From a bacterium (GTDB lineage Bacteria; Vulcanimicrobiota; Vulcanimicrobiia; Vulcanimicrobiales; Vulcanimicrobiaceae), in contig JAJYRH010000007.1 in assembly GCA_021794205.1 (NCBI GenBank), forward strand, positions 32,633 through 96,632: a stretch of 64,000 nt of DNA. The letters are read 5' to 3'. Below are positions 34,318 through 42,503 of the stretch, piece after piece (within the stretch, counting starts at the first letter, position 1; every line of letters starts with the position of its first letter). Below the pieces are notes generated by a model. It saw only the letters and a program-made list of their open reading frames with translations. It had not been told where the DNA came from and searched no databases. The position numbers and the translations under genes are program-made.

Positions 34318-36174
34318 ATGGGATTTGACTCGCTCTATACGGGGATATCCGGTCTCAATGCTTACCAGAGCTGGATCGATCTCCTGAGCAATAACATCGC
34401 GAACATCGGCACCTACGGCTTTAAGGGCCAGCGCATGACGTTCGCCGATCAGTTCTACAATCAAATCGGCTACGCGAGCGGCCCGACGACCACCAACGGC
34501 GGCGTCAATCCGCAGGAGATCGGGCTCGGCGTCAAGGTCAACACCATCGACACGCTCTTCAATCAGGGCGGGCTCGAAACGACCGGCGTCAATACCGACC
34601 TCGCGATCAACGGCAACGGCTTTTTCGTTCTCGCCAACGCGAACGGAACCGGCACGCCGAGTTACACGCGCAGCGGCGCGTTCTCGCTCAACCAGAACGG
34701 CCTGCTCTACGATCCGGGCAGCGGCCTGGCGGTGCAAGGCTATATGGCGAACGCACAGGGGCAGATCACGGCGACCGGCGTCCCCGGTGCGATCACCATT
34801 CCGCTCGGCCAACAGGAGCAGGCGACGGGGACCGGCTTCGGCGTGAAGACGGGCCCGACGTCGACCGATAAGGTCTTCGACGTCTCCTTCGGTGGCAATC
34901 TCGACCAGACGCAGTGGGCGCAGGCGCTCAACTACTCGGTCGGGGGCGCGCCGACGAACGGGTCGCCGTACACCATCTCGACGACGATCTACGATTCGCT
35001 CGGGGTCGCGCACCAGGCGACGATCACCTACACCCCCGACGCCGCAGGTGCGACCGCCGCAACCACCGCGGTGACGGCAGGCACAGTAGGCAACATCGCC
35101 ACTGTTGCGGTCAGCCCAACCACCCAGGCCAACGACACGATTCAAATCACCGTCAATGGTGCGGGCACCGCAGCGACGCTGGTCGATACCAACTCCGGTG
35201 CCGTCGTCACGGCCTCGGCGGGATCGACGATTCAAATCGGTGCCGATACCGTAACGCTCGCAGGAGCGCTCACCGCAGGGTCGACGACGACCCTCGGGGT
35301 AACCGGCGGCACGAGCGGATTACCGAGCAGCGTCACCGACGCGAGCGGGAACGTCCGGACGCCGGCGACCCGTTGGAAAGTCAGCGTCAGTTTCGCCGAC
35401 GGGACGACCTTCCAGACGATCAAGACGCCGGGGAGCGTCGCGGCGGGCGGTGCCGTCACGGCACCGACCTACGGAACCGGGACCGCAGGAACGATCGGCT
35501 ACGCCTACTTCGATCAGAACGGTCAGTTCATCAATACCTCTTCGATCGAGACGACCGCAGCGGGTACATCGATCGGTGGGGCGACACAGACCGGCGATTT
35601 CCATACCGCCGGGGCGCTGACGTCGATCCAGCAAGGGAACCAGCTGAACGTCACCTCGTGGGGGCCGGGCACCGGGAATAACTCGGTCGCTCCAACCGCA
35701 GGCGGCGGCACGCCAGCCCTGGGGCCGATCGGGCTCGACTTCTCGAATAATGCGAGCTTGGCGGGCACCTATACGGCAAATACCCTGACCCAGAACGGCT
35801 ATCAGGCCGGCATCCTCTCGAACATCACGGTCGGGCAGGACGGCACGATTACCGGATCGTTCACCAACGGTCAGCAGAAGGCGCTCGCGCAAGTCGCGCT
35901 GGCGACCTTCCAGAACGAGCAAGGCCTCAACCGGGTCGGAAGCAATTTCTTCCAGCAGACGGCGAACTCCGGGCTCGCACAGGTCGGAACTGCCACCACG
36001 GGTAGTCTCGGCTCGATCGTCTCGGGGGCGTTGGAGCAGTCCAACGTTTCTCTCGCCGATCAGTTCACCAAGATGATCGCGGCGCAACGTGCATTCGAAG
36101 CGAACACCCGCGGCATCACGACCGCCGATCAGAACCTGATCACGGTCACGCACTTGCAGGCGAGCGAGAACTAA
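34318..36174 (+). CDS. flgE: Flagellar hook protein FlgE
   Basis: A 618-residue axial protein that polymerises into the flexible hook. The N-terminal rod motif is SLYTGISGLNAYQSWIDLL followed by SNNIANIGTYGFKGQ. The C-terminal helix is conserved (GALEQSNVSLADQFTKMI, RAFEANTRGITTADQN). The middle (about residues 240-340) is an Ala/Thr/Gly-rich insertion. It is larger than E. coli FlgE (about 400) and close to the long hooks of Gram-positive and spirochaete types. Confidence 0.93.
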   Translation: MGFDSLYTGISGLNAYQSWIDLLSNNIANIGTYGFKGQRMTFADQFYNQIGYASGPTTTNGGVNPQEIGLGVKVNTIDTLFNQGGLETTGVNTDLAINGNGFFVLANANGTGTPSYTRSGAFSLNQNGLLYDPGSGLAVQGYMANAQGQITATGVPGAITIPLGQQEQATGTGFGVKTGPTSTDKVFDVSFGGNLDQTQWAQALNYSVGGAPTNGSPYTISTTIYDSLGVAHQATITYTPDAAGATAATTAVTAGTVGNIATVAVSPTTQANDTIQITVNGAGTAATLVDTNSGAVVTASAGSTIQIGADTVTLAGALTAGSTTTLGVTGGTSGLPSSVTDASGNVRTPATRWKVSVSFADGTTFQTIKTPGSVAAGGAVTAPTYGTGTAGTIGYAYFDQNGQFINTSSIETTAAGTSIGGATQTGDFHTAGALTSIQQGNQLNVTSWGPGTGNNSVAPTAGGGTPALGPIGLDFSNNASLAGTYTANTLTQNGYQAGILSNITVGQDGTITGSFTNGQQKALAQVALATFQNEQGLNRVGSNFFQQTANSGLAQVGTATTGSLGSIVSGALEQSNVSLADQFTKMIAAQRAFEANTRGITTADQNLITVTHLQASEN

Positions 36175-36198
36175 GGTTCGCGCGAGCGTGCAGGCCTT

Positions 36199-36228
36199 CA
36201 CGCCGAGGGGCGCTAACCCCTCGGCGTG
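36199..36228 (+). promoter_or_regulatory. Perfect 12-bp hairpin over the flbD start codon
   Basis: CACGCCGAGGGG (36199-36210) and CCCCTCGGCGTG (36217-36228) pair fully around a CGCTAA loop. The flbD GTG start (36226-36228) is the last codon of the right arm, so the folded RNA hides it. There is no T-run, so it is not a standard terminator. Confidence 0.75.
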
Positions 36229-36426
36229 ATCGTCCTTCAGCGCCTCAACGGCGGCACCGTCATGGTCAACAGCGACCTCATCGAAGCCGTCGAGGAGACG
36301 CCCGATACCGTCGTCACGCTAACCTCCGGGAACAAGCTCCTGGTGCGCGATTCGATGCTGGAGATTCAGAAGAAAATCGTCGACTTCAAGCGAAGAATCT
36401 ACGGCCCGGCCGAGTCGGTTCGCTAG
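36226..36426 (+). CDS. flbD: FlbD-family flagellar protein
   Basis: A 66-residue protein of the FlbD family found between flgE and motA in Gram-positive, spirochaete and related flagellar operons. MIVLQRLNGGTVMVNSDLIEAVEETPDTVVTLTSGNK, taken in pieces, matches the family end to end, which fixes the GTG start at 36226. The start lies in a 12-bp hairpin and has no visible ribosome-binding site. The molecular function is unclear. Confidence 0.88.
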   Translation: MIVLQRLNGGTVMVNSDLIEAVEETPDTVVTLTSGNKLLVRDSMLEIQKKIVDFKRRIYGPAESVR

Positions 36427-36461
36427 GGGGCGTGATGCGGAACAGATTGGAGCGCTGAGTT

Positions 36462-37301
36462 TTGGATATCGCGACTATCGTTGGCCTACTCCTTGGCTTT
36501 GGCGCCATTGCGCTTGCCGGAGCGGTCGGCGGCACTGACCCCGGGATCATCTTTGGTCGCTGGGAAGCGATCGTGCTCATTATCGGCGGGACGCTCGGCG
36601 CGACGATCACGTCGTTCCCTTGGCGTATTTTCATCGACGGCTTCTTCGGCGGTTTTAAGACCGCATTCACGACGCGCAACTATCACGAGCGCGACGTCAT
36701 CGCCACGCTGGTGGCATTCGCCGAGAAGGCGCGTCGCGAAGGGTTGCTCGCGCTGGAGAACGAGGCGGCCGCGCTCGACGACGAGTTCATGCGCAAAGGA
36801 ATTCAGCTCGTCATTGACGGCCGCGACACTGAGATCATTCGTAAAGTTTTGGAAACCGAGGTTAGCAACAATCAGGAGCGCGGGGCGAAAGCGGAGTCGG
36901 TCTTCACCTGCCTCGGCGGGTACTCGCCGACCCTCGGTATCATCGGCACCGTGCTCGGCCTTATCGGAATGCTCAAGGGGTTGGCCTCCGCAGCGGACAG
37001 CACCAATATCGCGGGTTCCATCGGCGTTGCCACCGCACAGGCCTTCGTGGCGACGTTCTTCGGCATCATGTTCGCCAATTTGCTCTGGTTGCCGATCGCC
37101 ACGAAAATTAAAGAGCGCAACGGCGAGCTTTTGCTCCTGCGCGAAATTATGATCGAAGGCATCCTCGCGATTCAAGCCGGCGACAATCCGCGACTGCTCG
37201 AAGAGAAACTGCTCGCCTTCCTCGACCCGCGCGACCGCGAAGCGCACGTGGAAGAGGGCGGGGCCGTTGCCACCGACGAGCTCGCGGCGAGTTCGACGTA
37301 A
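36462..37301 (+). CDS. motA: Flagellar stator protein MotA
   Basis: A 279-residue proton or sodium channel subunit of the stator with four membrane helices: one at the N-terminus (DIATIVGLLLGFGAIALAG), one near residues 35-52, and two near 150-210 (LGIIGTVLGLIGMLKGLAS; AQAFVATFFGIMFANLLWLP). The cytoplasmic loop has charged residues that touch FliG. The start is TTG at 36462 in MDIATIVG. motB follows 9 nt later. Confidence 0.94.
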   Translation: MDIATIVGLLLGFGAIALAGAVGGTDPGIIFGRWEAIVLIIGGTLGATITSFPWRIFIDGFFGGFKTAFTTRNYHERDVIATLVAFAEKARREGLLALENEAAALDDEFMRKGIQLVIDGRDTEIIRKVLETEVSNNQERGAKAESVFTCLGGYSPTLGIIGTVLGLIGMLKGLASAADSTNIAGSIGVATAQAFVATFFGIMFANLLWLPIATKIKERNGELLLLREIMIEGILAIQAGDNPRLLEEKLLAFLDPRDREAHVEEGGAVATDELAASST

Positions 37302-37310
37302 CGCCGATCG

Positions 37311-38147
37311 ATGGCACAACCGGTAAAGACCGCGGCGCGCGCGGCCGAATCGAAGCTCCACAACAAACAAAAGGAGCAACAAGTCGAAACGGCCGGGATG
37401 ATGCGTTGGCTGCTCACGTACGCCGACATGATCACCCTCATGCTCGCGCTCTTTATCATTCTCTTCGCAATGTCGACGATCAGCCGCGTCAAGGTCCAGG
37501 CCTTCGCGAAATCGGTCTCCGGCGGCTTCAATAATGTCTGGTCGATCAATCAGCCGCCCAACGGCGGAAGCAACGGCCAGCAATCGTTCGGGGCGAACGC
37601 AAACATCCCGACCTTACAGCGCGAGCTCGAACGGTACGTGCAGAAGAACCAACTGCAGCACCAGGTGCAAATCCGCCGGGAGCGGCATAAATTGGTGGTG
37701 ACGCTCCTCTCGGATCAATCGTTTTACAATAGCGGAAGCGCGCGTATCCGGCCGCAGACGCTGAAAATCCTCGATACGGTCGCCGGGTTCCTCAAGAAGA
37801 CGACCAATCCGATCCGCGTCGAAGGCAATACCGACAACGTTCCGATCCATACCGCGCGGTATCCCTCGAATTGGGAGCTCTCGACCGCCCGTGCGGTCAA
37901 CGTCGTGCGCTACCTCGTCGAACAAGACGGGCTCGAGCCGACGAGAATTGCCGCTGCGGGATACGGGAAGTATCACCCGCGCGTCAGCAACGCGACCGCC
38001 GCCGGTCGCAAAGAAAATCGTCGCGTCGACATCGTGATCTTAAACGAGAGCGACGTTCCGCAGCCGACTGCGCGGACCGATCGTTTCATTCCTGCGGCGA
38101 AAAAGCCCGCCACTCACCCTTCCGTCAAACCTACGGGCAAGAGCTAG
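37311..38147 (+). CDS. motB: Flagellar stator protein MotB
   Basis: A 278-residue stator subunit. The single membrane helix holds the ion-binding Asp (WLLTYADMITLMLALFIILF). The periplasmic OmpA-like domain anchors it to peptidoglycan (SARIRPQTLKILDTVAGFL, GNTDNVPIHTARYPSNWELS, AGRKENRRVDIVIL). It pairs with motA immediately upstream. Confidence 0.95.
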   Translation: MAQPVKTAARAAESKLHNKQKEQQVETAGMMRWLLTYADMITLMLALFIILFAMSTISRVKVQAFAKSVSGGFNNVWSINQPPNGGSNGQQSFGANANIPTLQRELERYVQKNQLQHQVQIRRERHKLVVTLLSDQSFYNSGSARIRPQTLKILDTVAGFLKKTTNPIRVEGNTDNVPIHTARYPSNWELSTARAVNVVRYLVEQDGLEPTRIAAAGYGKYHPRVSNATAAGRKENRRVDIVILNESDVPQPTARTDRFIPAAKKPATHPSVKPTGKS

Positions 38148-38156
38148 GAGCGCGTT

Positions 38157-39146
38157 ATGTCGAGTTTATCGCAAGAAGAGATCGACGCCCTCATCAATCA
38201 ACTCGGCAGCGAAGAATCGCAGCTCGAAACCATTGAAAGCCGTCGCATCAAGTCGTTCGACTTCCGCTTTAACAAGCGGCTCGACAAGTTTTCCAATAAT
38301 CAATTGCAGACGCTGCGGACGCTGCACGAAAATTTCACGCGCTTGCTCAATAACTCGCTCTCGGTCTATCTACGTACGCGCGTCGAAGCGACGATCGTTT
38401 CGATCGAACAGATCAGTTACGGTGATTTCATCGCTTCGATTGGGATTCCGTCGATTCTGGCGATTTTCTCGATGGATCCCTTGCCGGGCAGCGGCATCGT
38501 CCAGGTCGATCTCAATCTCGTCTTTTCGATCATCGATCGCCTCCTCGGCGGCCCGGGCTGGTTTCCGCCGAAGCTTCGCGATCTCACCGATATCGAGCGC
38601 ACGCTCATGCAGCGCTTTATGGCCCGCATGCTCAACAGCTATCGCGAATCCTGGAACTATCTGCTCACCCTCTCGCTGAAGATCGAAGCGCTCGATTCCA
38701 ACCCGCAGTTTATTCCGCGCATCATCCCGCTCGACCAGATCATCGCCTACGTCTCGATGGAACTGAAGGTCGGCGATATGGCGGGCGTCATGAATTTCTG
38801 TCTGCCCTACCTCGTTTTACAGTCGATCGGCCAACAGCTCACCGATTTCCAGTGGTCGCCGACGGTGATCGCCGGGCGAGGAATGACCGAAGATGATGTC
38901 GCTCAGTTAGAACGAAACGTCGAGCGGGCGGATATCGATCTCGAAGTCGAACTTGGCCGCACGACGCTCTCGCTGCGCGATCTCGTTTCGCTCCAGCTCG
39001 GCGACGTCGTCGTTCTCGATAACGAAACCTCGCATCCGCTGGTGGGGAAAGTCAACGAACGGGAGAAGTACCACCTCTTCCCGGGGGTCTATAAAGATCG
39101 CTATGCTATGAAGGTTGCCGGTGCGCTCACGAATGAGGACGAATAA
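38157..39146 (+). CDS. fliM: Flagellar motor switch protein FliM
   Basis: A 329-residue C-ring protein. The N-terminal LSQEEIDALINQL is the CheY-P-binding peptide. The middle domain is CheC-like (VFSIIDRLLGGPGWFP, LTDIERTLMQRFMARML) and the C-terminus is a SpoA domain (LSLRDLVSLQLGDVVVLD). It links CheY signalling to rotor direction. Confidence 0.95.
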   Translation: MSSLSQEEIDALINQLGSEESQLETIESRRIKSFDFRFNKRLDKFSNNQLQTLRTLHENFTRLLNNSLSVYLRTRVEATIVSIEQISYGDFIASIGIPSILAIFSMDPLPGSGIVQVDLNLVFSIIDRLLGGPGWFPPKLRDLTDIERTLMQRFMARMLNSYRESWNYLLTLSLKIEALDSNPQFIPRIIPLDQIIAYVSMELKVGDMAGVMNFCLPYLVLQSIGQQLTDFQWSPTVIAGRGMTEDDVAQLERNVERADIDLEVELGRTTLSLRDLVSLQLGDVVVLDNETSHPLVGKVNEREKYHLFPGVYKDRYAMKVAGALTNEDE

Positions 39147-39152
39147 GCGACG

Positions 39153-40040
39153 ATGATGCAGATCGATAATCTCGCCGACACGATGTTTGCCGCTGCGGCG
39201 ACCGTTCTCGGGCGCTTGGTCGAACAAGCCGCGGTCGCCGGAGCGAGCGTCCGAGCCGACCACGAGGGTTCGATTCACACCGAGGGCGACGAGCTCGTCG
39301 CTCTCGGTGAGATTCCCGTGCTCGGCGCTCAGTTAGTCGTCCGATTCCAGCGCGACGATCTCGCGCATATCGTCGGCATGATGCTCGGCGGCGAGGAATC
39401 GGTCGGTGAACTCGGCCCGATGCAGCTCTCGATCGCTTCGGAGACGGTCTCGCAGATCGCCGTAGCGATGGCCGAACGTCTCGCCGAGGAAATCGGTGCG
39501 TCGACCGCCGGCATCCACGCCGAGTTATGCAGCGATGCGACGTTGTTGCCTCCGCCGCCATTCCAATCGTATAGCGCGCCGATCCAGCTGGAAAACGATC
39601 TCGCGCCGCGTATCGCCGTCGACTTTGCGGCAATCACGCTCTCGAAACTTGGCAGTTCGGAGGAGCCGACACCAGTCGCCGCAGGCTCGGTTGCCGCTCC
39701 GTCGGGGCCGACGAAACCGACAGCGCCTCCGATCGCCGCCGCGCCCGCGCAATTCGCGCCGATCGTGCCGACGCAATCGAAGAAAACTCCGGCCGGGCAG
39801 GCGAATCTCGATCTCGTTCACGACGTGCCGTTGCAAGTACGGGCGATTCTCGGCAAGACCGTGATGCAGCTTCGTGACGTCGTTTCGCTCCAGCAAGGAA
39901 GCGTCTTCGAACTCGATAAGCTCGCCGTCGATCCGATCGACATCTACGTCAATAATATTCTTATTGCGCGTGGGGAAGTGGTGGTCGTTGATGACAAATA
40001 CGCGGTGAAAATCAGCGAGCTGAATCCCCAGGTCGGCTAG
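39153..40040 (+). CDS. fliN: Flagellar switch protein FliY/FliN
   Basis: A 295-residue protein. The C-terminal 75 residues are a FliN SpoA domain (VPLQVRAILGKTVMQLRDVVSLQQ, VNNILIARGEVVVVDDKYAV). The N-terminal 170 residues have a CheC-like fold pattern, joined by an Ala/Pro linker. That architecture is FliY-like, as in Bacillus and Thermotoga. The N-terminal domain lacks an obvious full CheC active-site motif, so CheY-P phosphatase activity is uncertain. Confidence 0.9.
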   Translation: MMQIDNLADTMFAAAATVLGRLVEQAAVAGASVRADHEGSIHTEGDELVALGEIPVLGAQLVVRFQRDDLAHIVGMMLGGEESVGELGPMQLSIASETVSQIAVAMAERLAEEIGASTAGIHAELCSDATLLPPPPFQSYSAPIQLENDLAPRIAVDFAAITLSKLGSSEEPTPVAAGSVAAPSGPTKPTAPPIAAAPAQFAPIVPTQSKKTPAGQANLDLVHDVPLQVRAILGKTVMQLRDVVSLQQGSVFELDKLAVDPIDIYVNNILIARGEVVVVDDKYAVKISELNPQVG

Positions 40041-40061
40041 CGGAGTCCGCGGAGCGGTTTC

Positions 40062-40415
40062 ATGACGACGCATCTTTGGGCTCAATACATCTTTGCGCTG
40101 ATCGTCGTCGCCGTCGTTTTGCTGCTCTTTGCCGCACTCGTCAAAGCACTCGGCCGGGGGCGCATCGTCCTCTCGGCAGATCGACGCCTGGTGACGGTGC
40201 TGGAATCGACGCCGCTCGGCGCCCATGGAGCGCTGCACGTCATTAAAGTCGGCTCTCGCTACTTGCTCGTCTCCAGCGCGACCACGGGCACGCGGAACGT
40301 GATGGAGATACCCGCCGAGGAAATCGACGGCTGGATGGCCGCCCAGCGAGCCGGCTTCGACGTTACCAAGCGTGCCTGGAGTTCGCTCCTTTCGCTTCCC
40401 TGGAGCAAACGGTGA
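40062..40415 (+). CDS. fliO: Flagellar export protein FliO-like
   Basis: A 117-residue protein with one N-terminal membrane helix (YIFALIVVAVVLLLFAALVKAL) and a small cytoplasmic domain (VLESTPLGAHGALHVIKVGSRYLLV). It directly precedes fliP and overlaps it, so the call relies on position plus topology. FliO helps assemble the FliPQR gate. Confidence 0.82.
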   Translation: MTTHLWAQYIFALIVVAVVLLLFAALVKALGRGRIVLSADRRLVTVLESTPLGAHGALHVIKVGSRYLLVSSATTGTRNVMEIPAEEIDGWMAAQRAGFDVTKRAWSSLLSLPWSKR

Positions 40416-41197
40416 AGGCGCGTCGTTTCGCTTACCTCGGAGCGGCACTCGGTTTTGCGGTGCTGCTGCTCGCCCCCGCGTTCGTTGCGGCCGCGACCGC
40501 GCCGACGGCTCCGCTGCCGCCGATTCCCTCGCTGAGTATCGGCCTGGGGCAAGCGCACTCGCCACAGCAAGTGGTCGGCGCTTTGCAGGTGCTGTTGTTG
40601 CTCACCGTTCTCGCGCTCGCCCCGACGTTGCTGGTGCTGATGACCTCGTTCACGCGCATCATCATCGTTCTTTCGTTCGTGCGCACCGCATTGGGAACCG
40701 CGCAGGTCCCACCGAATCAGGTACTGATCGGGCTCGCCTTGCTGCTGACGTTTTTCGTGATGAACCCCGTGATCACCACGATCAACACGACGGCGGTGCA
40801 GCCCTATATGAAGAAGCAAATTTCGCAACAGGTGGCGCTGGACCGCGCCGCCAAGCCGCTGCGAGCGTTTATGTTCAAGCAGACGCGCGAGAAAGATCTC
40901 GAACTCTTTTATTCCATTTCGAAACACCCCCGGCCGAAGAAACAAGCCGACGTCCCGACCTACATCCTCGTTCCGGCGTTCGTCATCTCGGAGTTGAAGA
41001 CGGCCTTTCAGATCGGTTTTCTTCTCTACGTGCCGTTTATCGTGATCGACATGGTGGTGGCGAGCATTTTGCTCTCGATGGGTATGATGATGATCCCGCC
41101 GGTGCTGATCTCGCTGCCGATTAAGATTTTGATCTTCCTTTTGGTCGACGGATGGAATCTCGTCGTCGGGGCGCTCTTTGCGAGCTTTAAGACATGA
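40412..41197 (+). CDS. fliP: Flagellar export gate protein FliP
   Basis: A 261-residue export-gate membrane protein. Signatures: LLTVLALAPTLLVLMTSFTRIIIVLSFVR (in two pieces), GTAQVPPNQVLIGLAL, LVPAFVISELKTAFQIGFLLY and SMGMMMIPP. An N-terminal signal-like segment is present, as in many FliP proteins. The GTG start at 40412 overlaps fliO; the 3' end overlaps fliQ. Confidence 0.96.
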   Translation: MKARRFAYLGAALGFAVLLLAPAFVAAATAPTAPLPPIPSLSIGLGQAHSPQQVVGALQVLLLLTVLALAPTLLVLMTSFTRIIIVLSFVRTALGTAQVPPNQVLIGLALLLTFFVMNPVITTINTTAVQPYMKKQISQQVALDRAAKPLRAFMFKQTREKDLELFYSISKHPRPKKQADVPTYILVPAFVISELKTAFQIGFLLYVPFIVIDMVVASILLSMGMMMIPPVLISLPIKILIFLLVDGWNLVVGALFASFKT

Positions 41198-41463
41198 CGG
41201 TCAGCGATGCTTTAAGTCTCGGCCGAGAAGCGATTTTCGTCGCGCTCCTGGTCTCCGCGCCGGTGCTGCTCATCAGCCTCGTGACCGGCCTGATTATTTC
41301 GCTGCTCCAGGCGGTCACGCAGTTGCAGGAACCGACGTTGACGTTCATCCCGAAAATTCTCGTCTCGGCGGCCGCGATTCTGTTCTTCGGGCCATTTATG
41401 CTTGCGTTGCTGACCGATTTTACGACGCGCGTTTTTTCGTCGGCGGCGAACGTCCTCCATTAG
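41194..41463 (+). CDS. fliQ: Flagellar export gate protein FliQ
   Basis: An 89-residue two-helix protein of the FliPQR gate. LLISLVTGLIISLLQAVTQLQEPTL is the conserved first region (split across the helix), followed by FIPKILVSAAAILFFGPFML. ATGA overlap with fliP. Confidence 0.95.
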   Translation: MTVSDALSLGREAIFVALLVSAPVLLISLVTGLIISLLQAVTQLQEPTLTFIPKILVSAAAILFFGPFMLALLTDFTTRVFSSAANVLH

Positions 41464-41469
41464 AGCGGC

Positions 41470-42246
41470 ATGCTCGATATTTTCGGCATCACCGGGGCGC
41501 AATTTCAGACCTTTTTTCTGATCTTCGTTCGGGTCAGCACGATGCTCTTCGTATTTCCAATTTTCTCCGCGCCGCAAATCCCGATCCAGACGCGCTTCGG
41601 GCTGGGAGCCTTGCTTTCGTTCTTGCTCTTGCGCACGGTGCCGACGCTCGCGCCGTTTACCAACCTTCTCGCGCTCACCATCGCGATTCTCGCGCAAATT
41701 GCGCTGGGAGCGATCGTCGGGTACATCGCTTCGTTGGTTTTCGCCGGGATTCAGTTCGCCGGTGAGCTGGTGGATCTCGAGATCGGGTATGCGATCGCCA
41801 ACGTCATCAGCCCGACGACGCAGCAGCAGATCACGATTATCGGTGAATTCGAGCTGGCGCTGGCGACGCTGGTCTTCTTGGCGACGAATTCGCACCTGCT
41901 TCTGATCGCCGGCATCGCCGGATCGTTCAACCTCGTGCCGCTCCCCTACATTCACATCGACCCGTCGCTCGCGGGGAACGTCGTGGCGATTTTGGCTTCG
42001 TCGTTCGATATCGTATTTAAGATCGCGGCTCCGGCTGCAATCGCGCTCTTCGTCACCAATATTTCGCTCGCCTTAATGGCGCGCGTCGCGCCGCAGATGA
42101 ACGTTTTCGTGGTGGGCTTTCCGATTCAGGTGACGGTCGGGTTAATAACCCTCGCCGCGAGTTTGCCGCTGCTTGCGACCGTCGGGCCGCAGTTATTCGA
42201 CCAGCTCTCGCGGCAGATGGACACGGTCATGCGCTCGCTCCGCTAG
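41470..42246 (+). CDS. fliR: Flagellar export gate protein FliR
   Basis: A 258-residue membrane protein of the export gate, with about six helices. FFLIFVRVSTMLFVFPIF, LGFLLS-like first loop, GEIVGY-like GAIVGYIASLVFAGIQFAGEL and NVFVVGFPIQVTVGL are family features. Flagellar transcription is interrupted after it by a repeat block and a convergent gene. Confidence 0.94.
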   Translation: MLDIFGITGAQFQTFFLIFVRVSTMLFVFPIFSAPQIPIQTRFGLGALLSFLLLRTVPTLAPFTNLLALTIAILAQIALGAIVGYIASLVFAGIQFAGELVDLEIGYAIANVISPTTQQQITIIGEFELALATLVFLATNSHLLLIAGIAGSFNLVPLPYIHIDPSLAGNVVAILASSFDIVFKIAAPAAIALFVTNISLALMARVAPQMNVFVVGFPIQVTVGLITLAASLPLLATVGPQLFDQLSRQMDTVMRSLR

Positions 42247-42280
42247 CGCACGTCTCACTCCAAGGAGGCTGAGGGCCTCG

Positions 42281-42359
42281 GCCCGAGGGGGTTGCGAAGC
42301 ATCAGCCCGAGGTGGTTGCGAAGCAAACATGGTGTCAGCCCGAGGTGGTTGCGAAGCAA
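42281..42359 (+). repeat. Three short repeats, each containing a mini-hairpin
   Basis: Three imperfect copies of CAGCCCGAGGTGGTTGCGAAG: 42281-42301 (variant), 42303-42326 and 42336-42359. Each ends in the small palindrome TTGCGAAGCAA or a truncated form. They lie between fliR and a convergent gene and resemble intergenic REP-type repeats. Confidence 0.75.
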
Positions 42360-42401
42360 CCGTATCGAGGGCGGGGCCCGTCGTTCGGCGCCTCGATACG
42401 G
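42360..42401. terminator. Hairpin with 11-bp stem after fliR
   Basis: CCGTATCGAGG (42360-42370) pairs with CCTCGATACGG (42391-42401) around a GC-rich 20-nt loop. There is no T-run, so factor-independent termination is doubtful. It may be part of the repeat element. Confidence 0.5.
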
Positions 42402-42413
42402 CGCTTGCAGCGC

Positions 42414-42493
42414 CTACTCGGCGTGACATAGCGCGCTACTCGGCGTGACAACTTCGCGGCTGCAGCGTGTGAACGGCGCCAGCCGCGAAGTTG
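42414..42493. repeat. Direct repeats and 13-bp hairpin between convergent genes
   Basis: CTACTCGGCGTGACA occurs twice (42414-42428 and 42436-42450). The second copy runs into CAACTTCGCGGCT (42449-42461), which pairs perfectly with AGCCGCGAAGTTG (42481-42493). Together with the upstream hairpin and repeats this fills most of the 257-bp gap. The hairpin could stop transcription from both sides. Confidence 0.65.
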
Positions 42494-42503
42494 TTACCCG
42501 GCG

